From an uncultured Peptoniphilus sp. (GTDB lineage Bacteria; Bacillota; Clostridia; Tissierellales; Peptoniphilaceae), in contig NZ_CALUAA010000005.1 in NCBI RefSeq assembly GCF_943913915.1, positions 1 to 64,000 of the forward strand: a stretch of 64,000 nucleotides of DNA. The letters run 5' to 3'. Position numbers and translations under genes: made by a program. A model generated the notes under the pieces. The model had not been told where the DNA came from and made no database searches. It saw only the letters and a list, made by a program, of their open reading frames with translations. Below are positions 24,802 to 32,056 of this stretch, in pieces (the first letter of the stretch is position 1; each line of letters starts with the position of its first letter).

Positions 24802-27147
24802 ATGAGGAAGAGATTTTTATTATATGCAATCCTTTTCATTATTCTTACGCTACCTATTGAAGGGTATGCTCAGAGCAATGAAAAAATCGATGCGCTGATT
24901 CAAAAAGGTTGGGTCGTAGGGCGAGACAATGGCGATTACGCTCTGGAGGATACGGTTACTCGTGCTGAATTTACGCGTATGGTCGTACTTTTGGAAAATA
25001 AAAATTTTAAGGTAAGAAGGGTAGAGTCATTCTTTCTCGATGTGAAAAAAGATGCCTGGTTTGCGCCTTACATAGAAGAAGCGGCGCGGAAACAATGGAT
25101 CGTCGGCGATGGCGACGGGCGGTTCCGTCCCAACGATCACATTACCTACGCAGAAGTGTTCGCGATTTTAACGCGGCTCCGAGATTCGGAGATTGCGAAA
25201 GGGAAGCCCTGGTATGCCAATTACGTGGCAAATGCTGAAAAGTGGGGTTATACTCGTGGAATCAAAATAAGAGATTATCGCGACAAAGCACTCCGACGCC
25301 ATGTATTCGACGGAATCTATAATGTGTTGGAATCTCATGAAAAGACAGAAAAAAGCCATGAAAACAAAACTTATCCGACACTGACATTTGAATTCAAAAA
25401 GACGGAGAAAACGTCGAAGAAACTAGAAATTCCGAAAGCCAATGAAAAAAAGATCTATAAGATTAAGCTTATTGACGGGGACAAGATAAGAGAAATAAAC
25501 GCTCCACATGGAAAGACAATCGCGAAGCCCGATGTTGAAAATAGAGAGGGCTATATCTTCGTCGGTTGGTTCAACGGGGAAGAAGCCTTTGATTTTGAAA
25601 CGCCGATAACGTCTGATCTGAGCCTAACGGCAAAGTTTAAGCCAAAGAATTATACTGTAAAATTCGCAGACGGTGAAACTGTAAACGAGTCAAAAGTTAC
25701 ACACGGAAATACTGTTACAAAACCGGAAGATCCTGTAAAAGAAGGCTATCAGTTTATCGGCTGGTACGATGGCGAGAAAGCCTTTAGTTTCGATAGACCG
25801 ATTACAGCAGACGTGAATCTTGTGGCGAAGTTTAAGCCGAAGATGTACACCGTGAAATTTACTGACGGCGACGAAGTGATCGAGTCAAAAGTTACACACG
25901 GACATCCTGTTACAAAACCGGAAGATCCAGTAAAAGAAGGCTACACCTTTATCGGTTGGTTTAATGGGGAAGAATCTTTTGATTTTGTAACACCGATCAC
26001 CTCCGACATTAACCTTGTGGCGAAATTTAAGCCGAAGATGTATACCGTCAAATTTACGAGCGGCGAAAAAGTAAGCAAATCGACGGTTGCACATGGAAAG
26101 ATAGTTGATAAGCCCGATGATCCTGTCAAAGAAGGCTGTCAGTTTATCGGCTGGTACGATGGCGAGAAAGCCTTTAGCTTCGATAAACCGATCACTGCGG
26201 ACGTGAATCTTGTGGCGAAATTTGAGCCGAGGACGTATACCGTGAAATTCACAAACGGCGAAAAAGTAAACGAGTCAAAAGTTACACACGGAAATACTGT
26301 TACAAAACCTGAAGACCCGGTCAAAGAAGGCTACACTTTTATCGGTTGGTTTAACGGTGAGAATGCTTTTAGCTTCGATGAACCGATTACATTCGATATA
26401 AGCCTTATGGCGAAATTTGTACCGGAGAAAGTGACGGTTCAAATAGTGGATGAAGAGGGAAATGTCCTGATAGAACCTGAAACGATTTCTTATGGAAGTG
26501 ACTATACCTTGCCGACCATAAGAAAAACCGGATATAATTTAAATTTTTATTCCGATAATATTGCTTATTCGGAAAAAACAAAGGTTAAAATTTTTAAGGA
26601 TACAACCTTCATAGCTCGCTTCACCAAATTGATCAAGTTAAATATCTGGTCCGATAAAGATATCGTCATTTTGCCGTCGGACAGAGAAGAAGAATTATAT
26701 GTATACGGTAACTTCATTCCGGAAGGTACACCGATACCCATGACGTGGATACCGAAAATGCTTCGACATGATGATCGCTATCCGCTAAGGTTATATGATC
26801 CTATAACGGGCTGGATCTCTCCGGAGTCTTACGACCTGGAGAAACCTGTAACCGACCGTACATGTTTAATAAGTATAACAAGAGCTAAATCACATCAAGC
26901 AATTTTTCTCGATATAAAACCCGATGAATCCTTTGATCTTAAAAATATAGACAGTCCGCTCAGCAAATTTTATAGAAGAATGGAGGCCAAACGTATAGAG
27001 GACATACCCAAATCAAACGCGAAAGTAGACGGTTATCACACCGATGGCTGGAGAGAAATTGATAAAACAGAACGTTTTGAATTTGGTACGAACATGGTCA
27101 GTGCTCAAGGAAAGGTATTCGTTCCCTATTGGGTAAAGGACGAATAA
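24802..27147 (+). CDS. SLH-anchored surface protein with InlB B-type repeats
   Basis: The protein has 781 residues from the ATG at 24802, where AAAGGAGA lies just upstream; a GTG at 24787 overlaps that site. A signal peptide (LLYAILFIILTLPIEGYAQ) comes first. Two SLH-type segments (about 30-125; GDGDGRFRPNDHITYAE) should bind the secondary cell-wall polymer. A charged linker leads to six 65-residue Listeria-Bacteroides (InlB B) repeats with core GY.FIGW..GE.AF.F, from about residue 218. The last repeat is divergent, and a unique C-terminal domain of about 170 residues follows. There is no sorting signal, so anchoring is through the SLH end. Function is unknown; a role in adhesion or as a stalk is likely. 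Confidence 0.87.
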   Translation: MRKRFLLYAILFIILTLPIEGYAQSNEKIDALIQKGWVVGRDNGDYALEDTVTRAEFTRMVVLLENKNFKVRRVESFFLDVKKDAWFAPYIEEAARKQWIVGDGDGRFRPNDHITYAEVFAILTRLRDSEIAKGKPWYANYVANAEKWGYTRGIKIRDYRDKALRRHVFDGIYNVLESHEKTEKSHENKTYPTLTFEFKKTEKTSKKLEIPKANEKKIYKIKLIDGDKIREINAPHGKTIAKPDVENREGYIFVGWFNGEEAFDFETPITSDLSLTAKFKPKNYTVKFADGETVNESKVTHGNTVTKPEDPVKEGYQFIGWYDGEKAFSFDRPITADVNLVAKFKPKMYTVKFTDGDEVIESKVTHGHPVTKPEDPVKEGYTFIGWFNGEESFDFVTPITSDINLVAKFKPKMYTVKFTSGEKVSKSTVAHGKIVDKPDDPVKEGCQFIGWYDGEKAFSFDKPITADVNLVAKFEPRTYTVKFTNGEKVNESKVTHGNTVTKPEDPVKEGYTFIGWFNGENAFSFDEPITFDISLMAKFVPEKVTVQIVDEEGNVLIEPETISYGSDYTLPTIRKTGYNLNFYSDNIAYSEKTKVKIFKDTTFIARFTKLIKLNIWSDKDIVILPSDREEELYVYGNFIPEGTPIPMTWIPKMLRHDDRYPLRLYDPITGWISPESYDLEKPVTDRTCLISITRAKSHQAIFLDIKPDESFDLKNIDSPLSKFYRRMEAKRIEDIPKSNAKVDGYHTDGWREIDKTERFEFGTNMVSAQGKVFVPYWVKDE
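25453..26640 (+). repeat. Six 195-base InlB B-type repeats
   Basis: Units start at 25453, 25648, 25843, 26038, 26233 and 26428 in exact 195-base steps. Units 2-5 share long identical stretches (for example the coding for VTKPEDPVKEGY). The first and last are more diverged. The near identity of inner copies suggests recent duplication or gene conversion. Confidence 0.9.
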
Positions 27148-27206
27148 TATTCGCCCTCTATAAGAAAGTTCCCTTCTCTAAATCTTAAAAGGAAGAAATA
27201 AAATCT

Positions 27207-27247
27207 AAACTATCCATTGAAGATATTTCCTCAGTGGATAGTTTTTT
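27207..27247 (+). terminator. Terminator after the InlB-repeat gene
   Basis: A 14-bp stem (AAACTATCCATTGA with TCAGTGGATAGTTT) is followed by T6. It is related in sequence to the hairpins at 5439 and 47513. Confidence 0.92.
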
Positions 27248-27340
27248 ATACTCTCTACGACAAAGCAAATTAATTGAATTGTTCATAGCCCTTTTAGAAT
27301 GAAGAGACCTTTAATTTATGGAAACAGAATTAGACGCAAT

Positions 27341-27382
27341 AAAAATGGAACCTCCGAGGTTTTTCGGAGGTTCCATTTTTAT
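27341..27382. terminator. Bidirectional terminator closing the asr operon
   Basis: A long stem (AATGGAACCTCCGA with TCGGAGGTTCCATT) has A-runs on one side and T-runs on the other. It ends the minus-strand asr-channel operon directly at its stop codon. Confidence 0.92.
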
Positions 27383-28134
27383 TCTTTTGCTATAAGGGCG
27401 TAGGGTAGACCTACAAAGCAGATGCCGCCGATCATATTGCCGATGGTAACGGCGACAAGATTGTGTACGGCGCCTACAAATGTGAAGGGAACGGAAGACT
27501 TTGCCATCAGTCCGATAGAGAAAAGCGTCATATTGGCGACACTGTGCTCAAAGCCTATAATAACGAAGGTGGCGATGCAAAGCGTAATATATAAAATCTT
27601 GCCGCCGCCGTCTTGAATGCGGCCCGATCCCCAAACGGCGAGGCAGACGAGAATATTACATAAAATTCCGCGAAAGACCAGGGGAAGGAAGGCGATTTCG
27701 GCCTTGGCGAGAGCGGCTTTTGTAAAGACCTCCGCCGCGTCCCCTGCAGTGAAGCCGCCGCCTACGAAGAGAGCGCCGCAGACAATAGAGCCCAAGAGGT
27801 TTCCAATCCAGCAAACCGCCCAAAGCTTCAGGGTATCGGGAAGAGTTACGGTCTTTTTGGCTAGCCCCAAGGTCATGACCATATTATTCCCTGTGAAGAG
27901 CTCGGCCCCTGCGATGACTACGAGGGTAAGGGCGATGGTAAAACAAAAGCCCATGAGGACCTTAGTGGGTGTGCCGGGGATATAGGTTTGAATCGTAAAG
28001 ATAAGGCAGATGGCGAATCCGACGAATAGCCCGGCGAGCATAGAGGCGATCAAATACCGCCCCGGATGAGAATTTAATAAATCGACCTTGCCTTTTGCGG
28101 CGTTCGCCATTTTTCTTACATCTTCTTGAAACAT
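27379..28134 (-). CDS. Formate/nitrite-transporter family protein, probable hydrosulfide channel (FNT3/HSC)
   Basis: This 251-residue pentameric channel family member has six helices and the family motifs LLNSHPGRYLIASMLAGLFVG, GAELFTGNNMVM and IGFEHSVANM. AGGAGG precedes the ATG. It lies 9 bases downstream of asrC in the same orientation. In Clostridioides difficile the FNT member encoded with asrABC is a hydrosulfide (HS-) channel that releases the sulfide made by sulfite reduction. The gene order here supports the same role. Formate or nitrite transport remains possible from sequence alone. Confidence 0.85.
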   Translation of the reverse strand: MFQEDVRKMANAAKGKVDLLNSHPGRYLIASMLAGLFVGFAICLIFTIQTYIPGTPTKVLMGFCFTIALTLVVIAGAELFTGNNMVMTLGLAKKTVTLPDTLKLWAVCWIGNLLGSIVCGALFVGGGFTAGDAAEVFTKAALAKAEIAFLPLVFRGILCNILVCLAVWGSGRIQDGGGKILYITLCIATFVIIGFEHSVANMTLFSIGLMAKSSVPFTFVGAVHNLVAVTIGNMIGGICFVGLPYALIAKE

Positions 28135-28143
28135 ACAAACCTC

Positions 28144-29139
28144 CTAAATACGTCGGGTATGGGTTTTGTCGTAGTGAATACCGCTCCAATACATAGGCGT
28201 GTAGACGATGGCTTTATCCGGAAGCTTGACACCGTCCATCACCCAGTCTTTAAAGACATTAAAACCGGTTCGATCGACGATATAGCCGATGTGTTCCTTT
28301 CGTGCCGGCGCGTTGGGATCGATATATTTTTCGACATAACTATAAGTGTTCTTAATAATTTTAATGATGGAATCTTCGTCAGCCCATTTAATAAAATCTT
28401 CGCCGAGGCGAGGATTGCGCTTACCCGTGCGGCCGAGGAGGGTGAGCTTATAATACTTTTCTTTGGAACGTGTCCAGGCACGCATGGGGCAGTACACCAC
28501 GCAGACGCCGCATCCTATACATTTGTCTGGATCGTGCTCAGGCTTGCCGTTCACCATTTTAATAGCCTGTACACTTTTATTGCGGCAATACTTTTCGCAG
28601 GCGCCACAACCGACGCAGCGATCTTTGTCGAGCTGAGGTTCTGTCATGCCCATAATGCCGAAGTCATGCATGCGAACCTTAGCGCAGTCGTTGGGGCAGC
28701 CGGTAAGGGCAATTTTAAAGTGGAGATCGTCGGGGAAAATAGCCTTTTCAATACGCTCGGCAAATCCCGTCGTCTCGTAACAGGCATAGGGACAGACTCG
28801 GTTACCAATACAAGCCGATACATTGCGTGTTCCTGCGGAGGTATAGCCTTCGCCCCGAACATCCTGATTAATATCCAGCTTGTCGATTAAGGGTTGCACG
28901 GCTTTATTGACCTCATCCATTTTATCAAATGGGATGCCTAAAATCTCAAAACCTTGTCTGGATGTAATATGAACTTCGCCATTGCCGAAAGTATCGGCGA
29001 TGTATTGCACCTGCCCGAGGAGTTCTCCTGTAATATGACCGCCGGGTACGCGAATTCGAATGGCGGTAACTCCTCTTCGTTTCGTAACGCGGAAGGCGTT
29101 TTTACGCATTTTTAAAGCATTGTAATCGTGACTCATCAT
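28144..29139 (-). CDS. asrC: Anaerobic sulfite reductase subunit C (siroheme)
   Basis: This 331-residue protein is the catalytic subunit that reduces sulfite to sulfide. Siroheme/[4Fe-4S] ligands appear as CIGNRVCPYAC... and LTGCPNDCAK. Two inserted ferredoxin clusters read DRCVGCGACEKYC and DKCIGCGVCVVYC. The N-terminal half has the sulfite-reductase repeat (RIRVPGGHITGELL, ITSRQGFEILGI). Two adjacent ATG codons (29139, 29136) are both possible starts; GGGGG lies just before. It is the third gene of asrA-asrB-asrC. Confidence 0.96.
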   Translation of the reverse strand: MMSHDYNALKMRKNAFRVTKRRGVTAIRIRVPGGHITGELLGQVQYIADTFGNGEVHITSRQGFEILGIPFDKMDEVNKAVQPLIDKLDINQDVRGEGYTSAGTRNVSACIGNRVCPYACYETTGFAERIEKAIFPDDLHFKIALTGCPNDCAKVRMHDFGIMGMTEPQLDKDRCVGCGACEKYCRNKSVQAIKMVNGKPEHDPDKCIGCGVCVVYCPMRAWTRSKEKYYKLTLLGRTGKRNPRLGEDFIKWADEDSIIKIIKNTYSYVEKYIDPNAPARKEHIGYIVDRTGFNVFKDWVMDGVKLPDKAIVYTPMYWSGIHYDKTHTRRI

Positions 29140-29145
29140 AGCCCC

Positions 29146-29946
29146 CTAATCGAACATATGACGACCCTCTGTGTAATTATACACCGGACCGTCGGTACAG
29201 ACATAACTTTCGTTGATCTTACAGTGGCCGCACTTCCCGATGCCGCAACACATTTTTCTCTCCTGGCTGATCCAGATGTTTTCTTCTTTGAAGCCAAGCT
29301 CGAGAAGCTGTAAGCAGGTAAAGTGCATCATCATAGGCGGACCGACGACGATGGCCACAGCTTCGTCGTAATTATTGATTTTTAAATTAGGCAAGTGTTC
29401 GGTAACCAGACCGATTTCGCAGGTCATATCGCCGGGATCACAATCCAGTGCATCAACGGTTAGAATAATATTTATGGATTCGCGCCAGCGGTTTTGATCG
29501 GCTAAGAATAATACGTCGGCAGGGGATTTAAAACCCGCCACGAGGGAAATATTTTTACATTCATCCCGGTTTTGAGCAAAGTAATCTACGACGCCGCGCA
29601 CGGGACTGAGCCCGGTACCGCCTGCCACGACGAGAAGTTCTTTGCCTTTGTATAGATCTAAGTCAAATCCGTTGCCGTAGGGACCTCGCAAGAATAATCG
29701 ATCGCTATGGAGAAGATCGAAGATCTCATCGGTAACTTTTCCCACTTTACGGATGGTTAAGTCAATTGTACCCTCGCCAATCCCTGAGACGGAAATGGGG
29801 GCCTCGCCGACGCGAGGTATGGAAACTTGAAAGAACTGACCCGGACGCACATCTCCCGTGTACTCCACGCGGAAAGTGTGTTCCATGGGGGTATGTTCGG
29901 TGATCTCTACGATTTTTGAGGGGAAGGGTAAGTATTCGTTATGCAT
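29146..29946 (-). CDS. asrB: Anaerobic sulfite reductase subunit B (FAD/NAD(P)H reductase)
   Basis: The protein has 266 residues. A ferredoxin-reductase-like FAD domain (FRVEYTGDVRPGQFFQVSIP; RGPYGNGFDL) is followed by an NAD(P)H domain (LLVVAGGTGLSPVRGVVDYF). The C-terminal cysteines for a [2Fe-2S] cluster read CCGIGKCGHCKI and a later C. It passes electrons from NAD(P)H toward AsrA/AsrC. Its start overlaps the end of asrA by 8 bases, with AAGGAGG inside asrA. Confidence 0.95.
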   Translation of the reverse strand: MHNEYLPFPSKIVEITEHTPMEHTFRVEYTGDVRPGQFFQVSIPRVGEAPISVSGIGEGTIDLTIRKVGKVTDEIFDLLHSDRLFLRGPYGNGFDLDLYKGKELLVVAGGTGLSPVRGVVDYFAQNRDECKNISLVAGFKSPADVLFLADQNRWRESINIILTVDALDCDPGDMTCEIGLVTEHLPNLKINNYDEAVAIVVGPPMMMHFTCLQLLELGFKEENIWISQERKMCCGIGKCGHCKINESYVCTDGPVYNYTEGRHMFD

Positions 29947-30964
29947 TTTCTTCCTCCTTATCTTTGATCATAGAGGCGACTTCCGTCACCAGGGTTGAAA
30001 ACGAAATATACTCCGGGCAGACATCGTCGCAGCGGCCGCAGCCGGTGCACATGTGGTAGCCGAATCTTTTCTTAAAGTCATAGACCTTGTGGAGCGTTTT
30101 AAAACGCATACGTTGACCGTGTTTATCGCGGTATTTACCGCCGCCGGCAACATCGGTGAAGCCGTCGACCATGCAGGAGGCATGAACACGACGTCGCTCG
30201 CCGGCCCGGCCGTTGTCCTGATAAAAGAGATCTTGCATGGTGAAGCAGGTACAGGTGGGGCACACAAAATTACAGCGTCCGCAGGCGATGCAGCGCTTAT
30301 CGTACTGATTCCAAAACTCGCTTCCCGCCACCTTTTTAGGATCGATAGTGTCGCTTAACTTCACGCGCGTCGGAGTTTCGGTAACGTAACTGGGCTCTAC
30401 ATGGAGCTTTTCTTCGCTGTGACGTTCAAAAATACCGCCGAGATCTTCATCTCGAACATCCATGTAAAAGTCGTCTCCGTCGCGATCGATGGATGCGGAA
30501 TAATCGTCGCTCCTGTTGGTTTCCATATCGACGCAGAAGCAGTTTTCGTAAGCTTCCGGACACCCGATTAAGACAAATTTTATTTTGTCTCGGAGCCGCT
30601 TGTAGTAGTGATCTGCGAATTTGTTTTCAAGATAAATGGCATCGAGACGCTTGACGCTATGTAAATCGCAAGAACGTAAAAATACGAGCGCTTCTTTTTG
30701 AAAACGAGGTTCCGATTCCGTTACAGTGTTTTCGGTAAAGTAAAACAAGGTTTCGCTGATCGGATAGAAAACTTCTTTCATAGAATAGTGGCTCTTTTGA
30801 TCGAGTTCCATTTCTTCAATGCTCTGAACTTCCCCATAACGAATACTGTCGAGATCCGAATAGGGTGCTTGACCTTCAAAACGCTTTGGAGCGAAAAGCA
30901 GATACTCTTTCGACAGATCCTCCAAGAGTGCGTTTATAGAAGATAGAGTGAACTTATATCCCAT
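29939..30964 (-). CDS. asrA: Anaerobic sulfite reductase subunit A (ferredoxin-like)
   Basis: This 341-residue electron-transfer subunit carries two C-terminal [4Fe-4S] clusters: CIACGRCNFVCPTC and CTGCGRCDDVCPEY. The N-terminal part matches the AsrA/HdrA-type domain (EALVFLRSCDLHSVKRLD; CPEAYENCFC). GGAAGGAGT precedes the ATG. It is the first gene of the operon, transcribed from a CRP-type promoter about 70 bases upstream. Confidence 0.95.
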   Translation of the reverse strand: MGYKFTLSSINALLEDLSKEYLLFAPKRFEGQAPYSDLDSIRYGEVQSIEEMELDQKSHYSMKEVFYPISETLFYFTENTVTESEPRFQKEALVFLRSCDLHSVKRLDAIYLENKFADHYYKRLRDKIKFVLIGCPEAYENCFCVDMETNRSDDYSASIDRDGDDFYMDVRDEDLGGIFERHSEEKLHVEPSYVTETPTRVKLSDTIDPKKVAGSEFWNQYDKRCIACGRCNFVCPTCTCFTMQDLFYQDNGRAGERRRVHASCMVDGFTDVAGGGKYRDKHGQRMRFKTLHKVYDFKKRFGYHMCTGCGRCDDVCPEYISFSTLVTEVASMIKDKEEENA

Positions 30965-30980
30965 AATGACTCCTTCCTGT

Positions 30981-31010
30981 GCCGGATCGTGAAAAAACGA
31001 TCAAATCGGC
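30981..31010 (-). promoter_or_regulatory. Hairpin in the asrA 5' untranslated region
   Basis: On the minus strand GCCG-ATTT-GATCGT, loop TTTTTC, ACGATC-CGGC forms a two-part stem just before the ribosome binding site. No T-run follows, so it is not a terminator. It might stabilise the mRNA or influence translation. Confidence 0.5.
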
Positions 31011-31015
31011 GTAAA

Positions 31016-31060
31016 AAAATAACATCCATTCCAGTTAACATTTTAGATGGATGTTATTTT
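31016..31060. terminator. Bidirectional terminator between the crp-like gene and asrA, holding the asr promoter in its loop
   Basis: A 14-bp perfect stem (AAAATAACATCCAT with ATGGATGTTATTTT) encloses a 17-base loop. It can end the regulator gene. The loop contains the TAAAAT that serves as the likely -10 element of asr. Confidence 0.88.
31040..31045 (-). promoter_or_regulatory. Proposed -10 element of the asr promoter
   Basis: TAAAAT on the minus strand. A start 7 bases downstream (near 31033) would lie 41.5 bases from the centre of the CRP-type palindrome, the spacing of class II activation. No -35 consensus is seen, as expected for an activator-dependent promoter. Confidence 0.6.
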
Positions 31061-31066
31061 TAATTC

Positions 31067-31082
31067 TGTGAGAAAAGTCACA
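31067..31082. promoter_or_regulatory. CRP-type operator TGTGA-N6-TCACA
   Basis: A perfect palindrome TGTGAGAAAAGTCACA lies between the regulator gene and asrA. The adjacent regulator's recognition helix reads RESVSR, with the Arg-Glu...Arg layout that reads TGTGA in E. coli CRP, which supports a functional match. Confidence 0.82.
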
Positions 31083-31091
31083 AAATAGGGA

Positions 31092-31775
31092 TTAAACGTC
31101 TTTTTTAAAGTAAAACTCCAATTTGCTGCGATCGGGAATGATAAACGTGCCCCTTTCCTGTATGACGAGTCCGCTTTTCAGTAAAGGTTTTAAATTTCTG
31201 GAGACACTTTCGCGGCTTGCACCGATAAGTTCAGCGAGAAAGGTGGTGGTAATTTTTAAATCGATGGCGACTCCCTCGGGGTGCGGGGAAGGATAGTCCT
31301 TTGAGAGTTTCCATAATTTGGCGGCGATGCGCTTGTCCAGCCGAACGGAACCGGAAGAATTTTTAAGCTGGCGATATAATCGGCGCATCCGCAAATTATA
31401 GAGATCGATGGTATTTAATGCCAGGGCGGGATCTTTTTCGATAGCTTCAAATAAGGCCTTTTGCTCCAATTTATACACGACTCCGCCGCGGATGACCCGG
31501 CAGGCGATGGAAATGGGATAGGGGCGGCGCTCCGGATAGTTTAAAATTTCTCCGGGGCCCAGAGTAAAGATGACCCTTTGATCACCTGAAGAGGATACTT
31601 TAAACATTGCGTACTGCCCGCTTTCCACCATATAAATATAATCCAATACGTCTCCTTCCGTAAAAAGGAGAGTATTCGTTTCAGTTTTTTCCTTCAGGAG
31701 CTTTTTCGACAGATTATCGACTATTTTAGGGTCCGCGCCATTAAAAATATTCAGTCGTTGAGATAAAAAATTCAT
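31092..31775 (-). CDS. CRP/FNR-family transcription regulator, probable activator of asr
   Basis: The protein has 227 residues from the ATG at 31775, which has AAAGGTGG upstream; a GTG nine bases earlier lies within that site. It has an N-terminal cyclic-nucleotide-binding-like beta roll (about 15-120; LLFTEGDVLDYIYMVESGQ), a dimer helix and a C-terminal winged helix (TTTFLAELIGASRESVSRNL). It has only one cysteine, so it cannot be a four-cysteine Fe-S FNR. The DNA-reading residues fit CRP-type TGTGA sites, one of which lies 10 bases past its stop and in front of asrA. The effector is unknown. An Arg-rich pocket (FTLGPGEILNYPERRPYPIS) replaces the cAMP signature. Confidence 0.88.
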   Translation of the reverse strand: MNFLSQRLNIFNGADPKIVDNLSKKLLKEKTETNTLLFTEGDVLDYIYMVESGQYAMFKVSSSGDQRVIFTLGPGEILNYPERRPYPISIACRVIRGGVVYKLEQKALFEAIEKDPALALNTIDLYNLRMRRLYRQLKNSSGSVRLDKRIAAKLWKLSKDYPSPHPEGVAIDLKITTTFLAELIGASRESVSRNLKPLLKSGLVIQERGTFIIPDRSKLEFYFKKDV

Positions 31776-31905
31776 AATAACCACCTTTATCGTAATAATG
31801 AAATTATAGCATGTTATAGGAAATTATTAGAATAGGGTTTGAATAAGCCGTTAGAGAAAGGGAGGATATGCAATGTATTTAAGGGAAAAGGCTTGTCAGT
31901 AAGGA

Positions 31906-32024
31906 GGCGATCTTATAAAATAGACAAGGAAATCTGTGCATTATTCGACTATTTGACGGTCGATCGCCACTGAGATCTGCATCGTCTATTTTGAATTTAA
32001 AGGACGGGGAGTCCCGTTCTTTTT
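31906..32024 (+). promoter_or_regulatory. Structured leader before apbE, possible riboswitch
   Basis: GGCGATC (31906-31912) pairs with GATCGCC (31962-31968). AAAATAGAC (31917-31925) pairs with GTCTATTTT (31984-31992). The order a-b-a'-b' makes them a pseudoknot or alternative folds. A third option pairs GACGGT (31955) with ATCGTC (31981). A terminator hairpin follows at 31999-32024, ahead of the apbE ribosome binding site. This is riboswitch-like architecture. It matches no class I recognise. Confidence 0.5.
31999..32024 (+). terminator. Terminator in the apbE leader
   Basis: A stem of about 10 bp (AAAGGACGGG with CCCGTTCTTT) and a GAGT loop are followed by five T. It lies 33 bases before the apbE start, so it would act as an attenuator. 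Confidence 0.82.
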
Positions 32025-32056
32025 CTATGTATCTGTTCCTTTATGGAAGGAGTACC

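Noticed and set aside
25453..26640. CRISPR-like array
   Set aside because: The 195-base units are in-frame protein repeats without unique spacers.
31092..31775. FNR-type oxygen sensor
   Set aside because: Only one cysteine is present, and the recognition helix fits TGTGA rather than the FNR site TTGAT.
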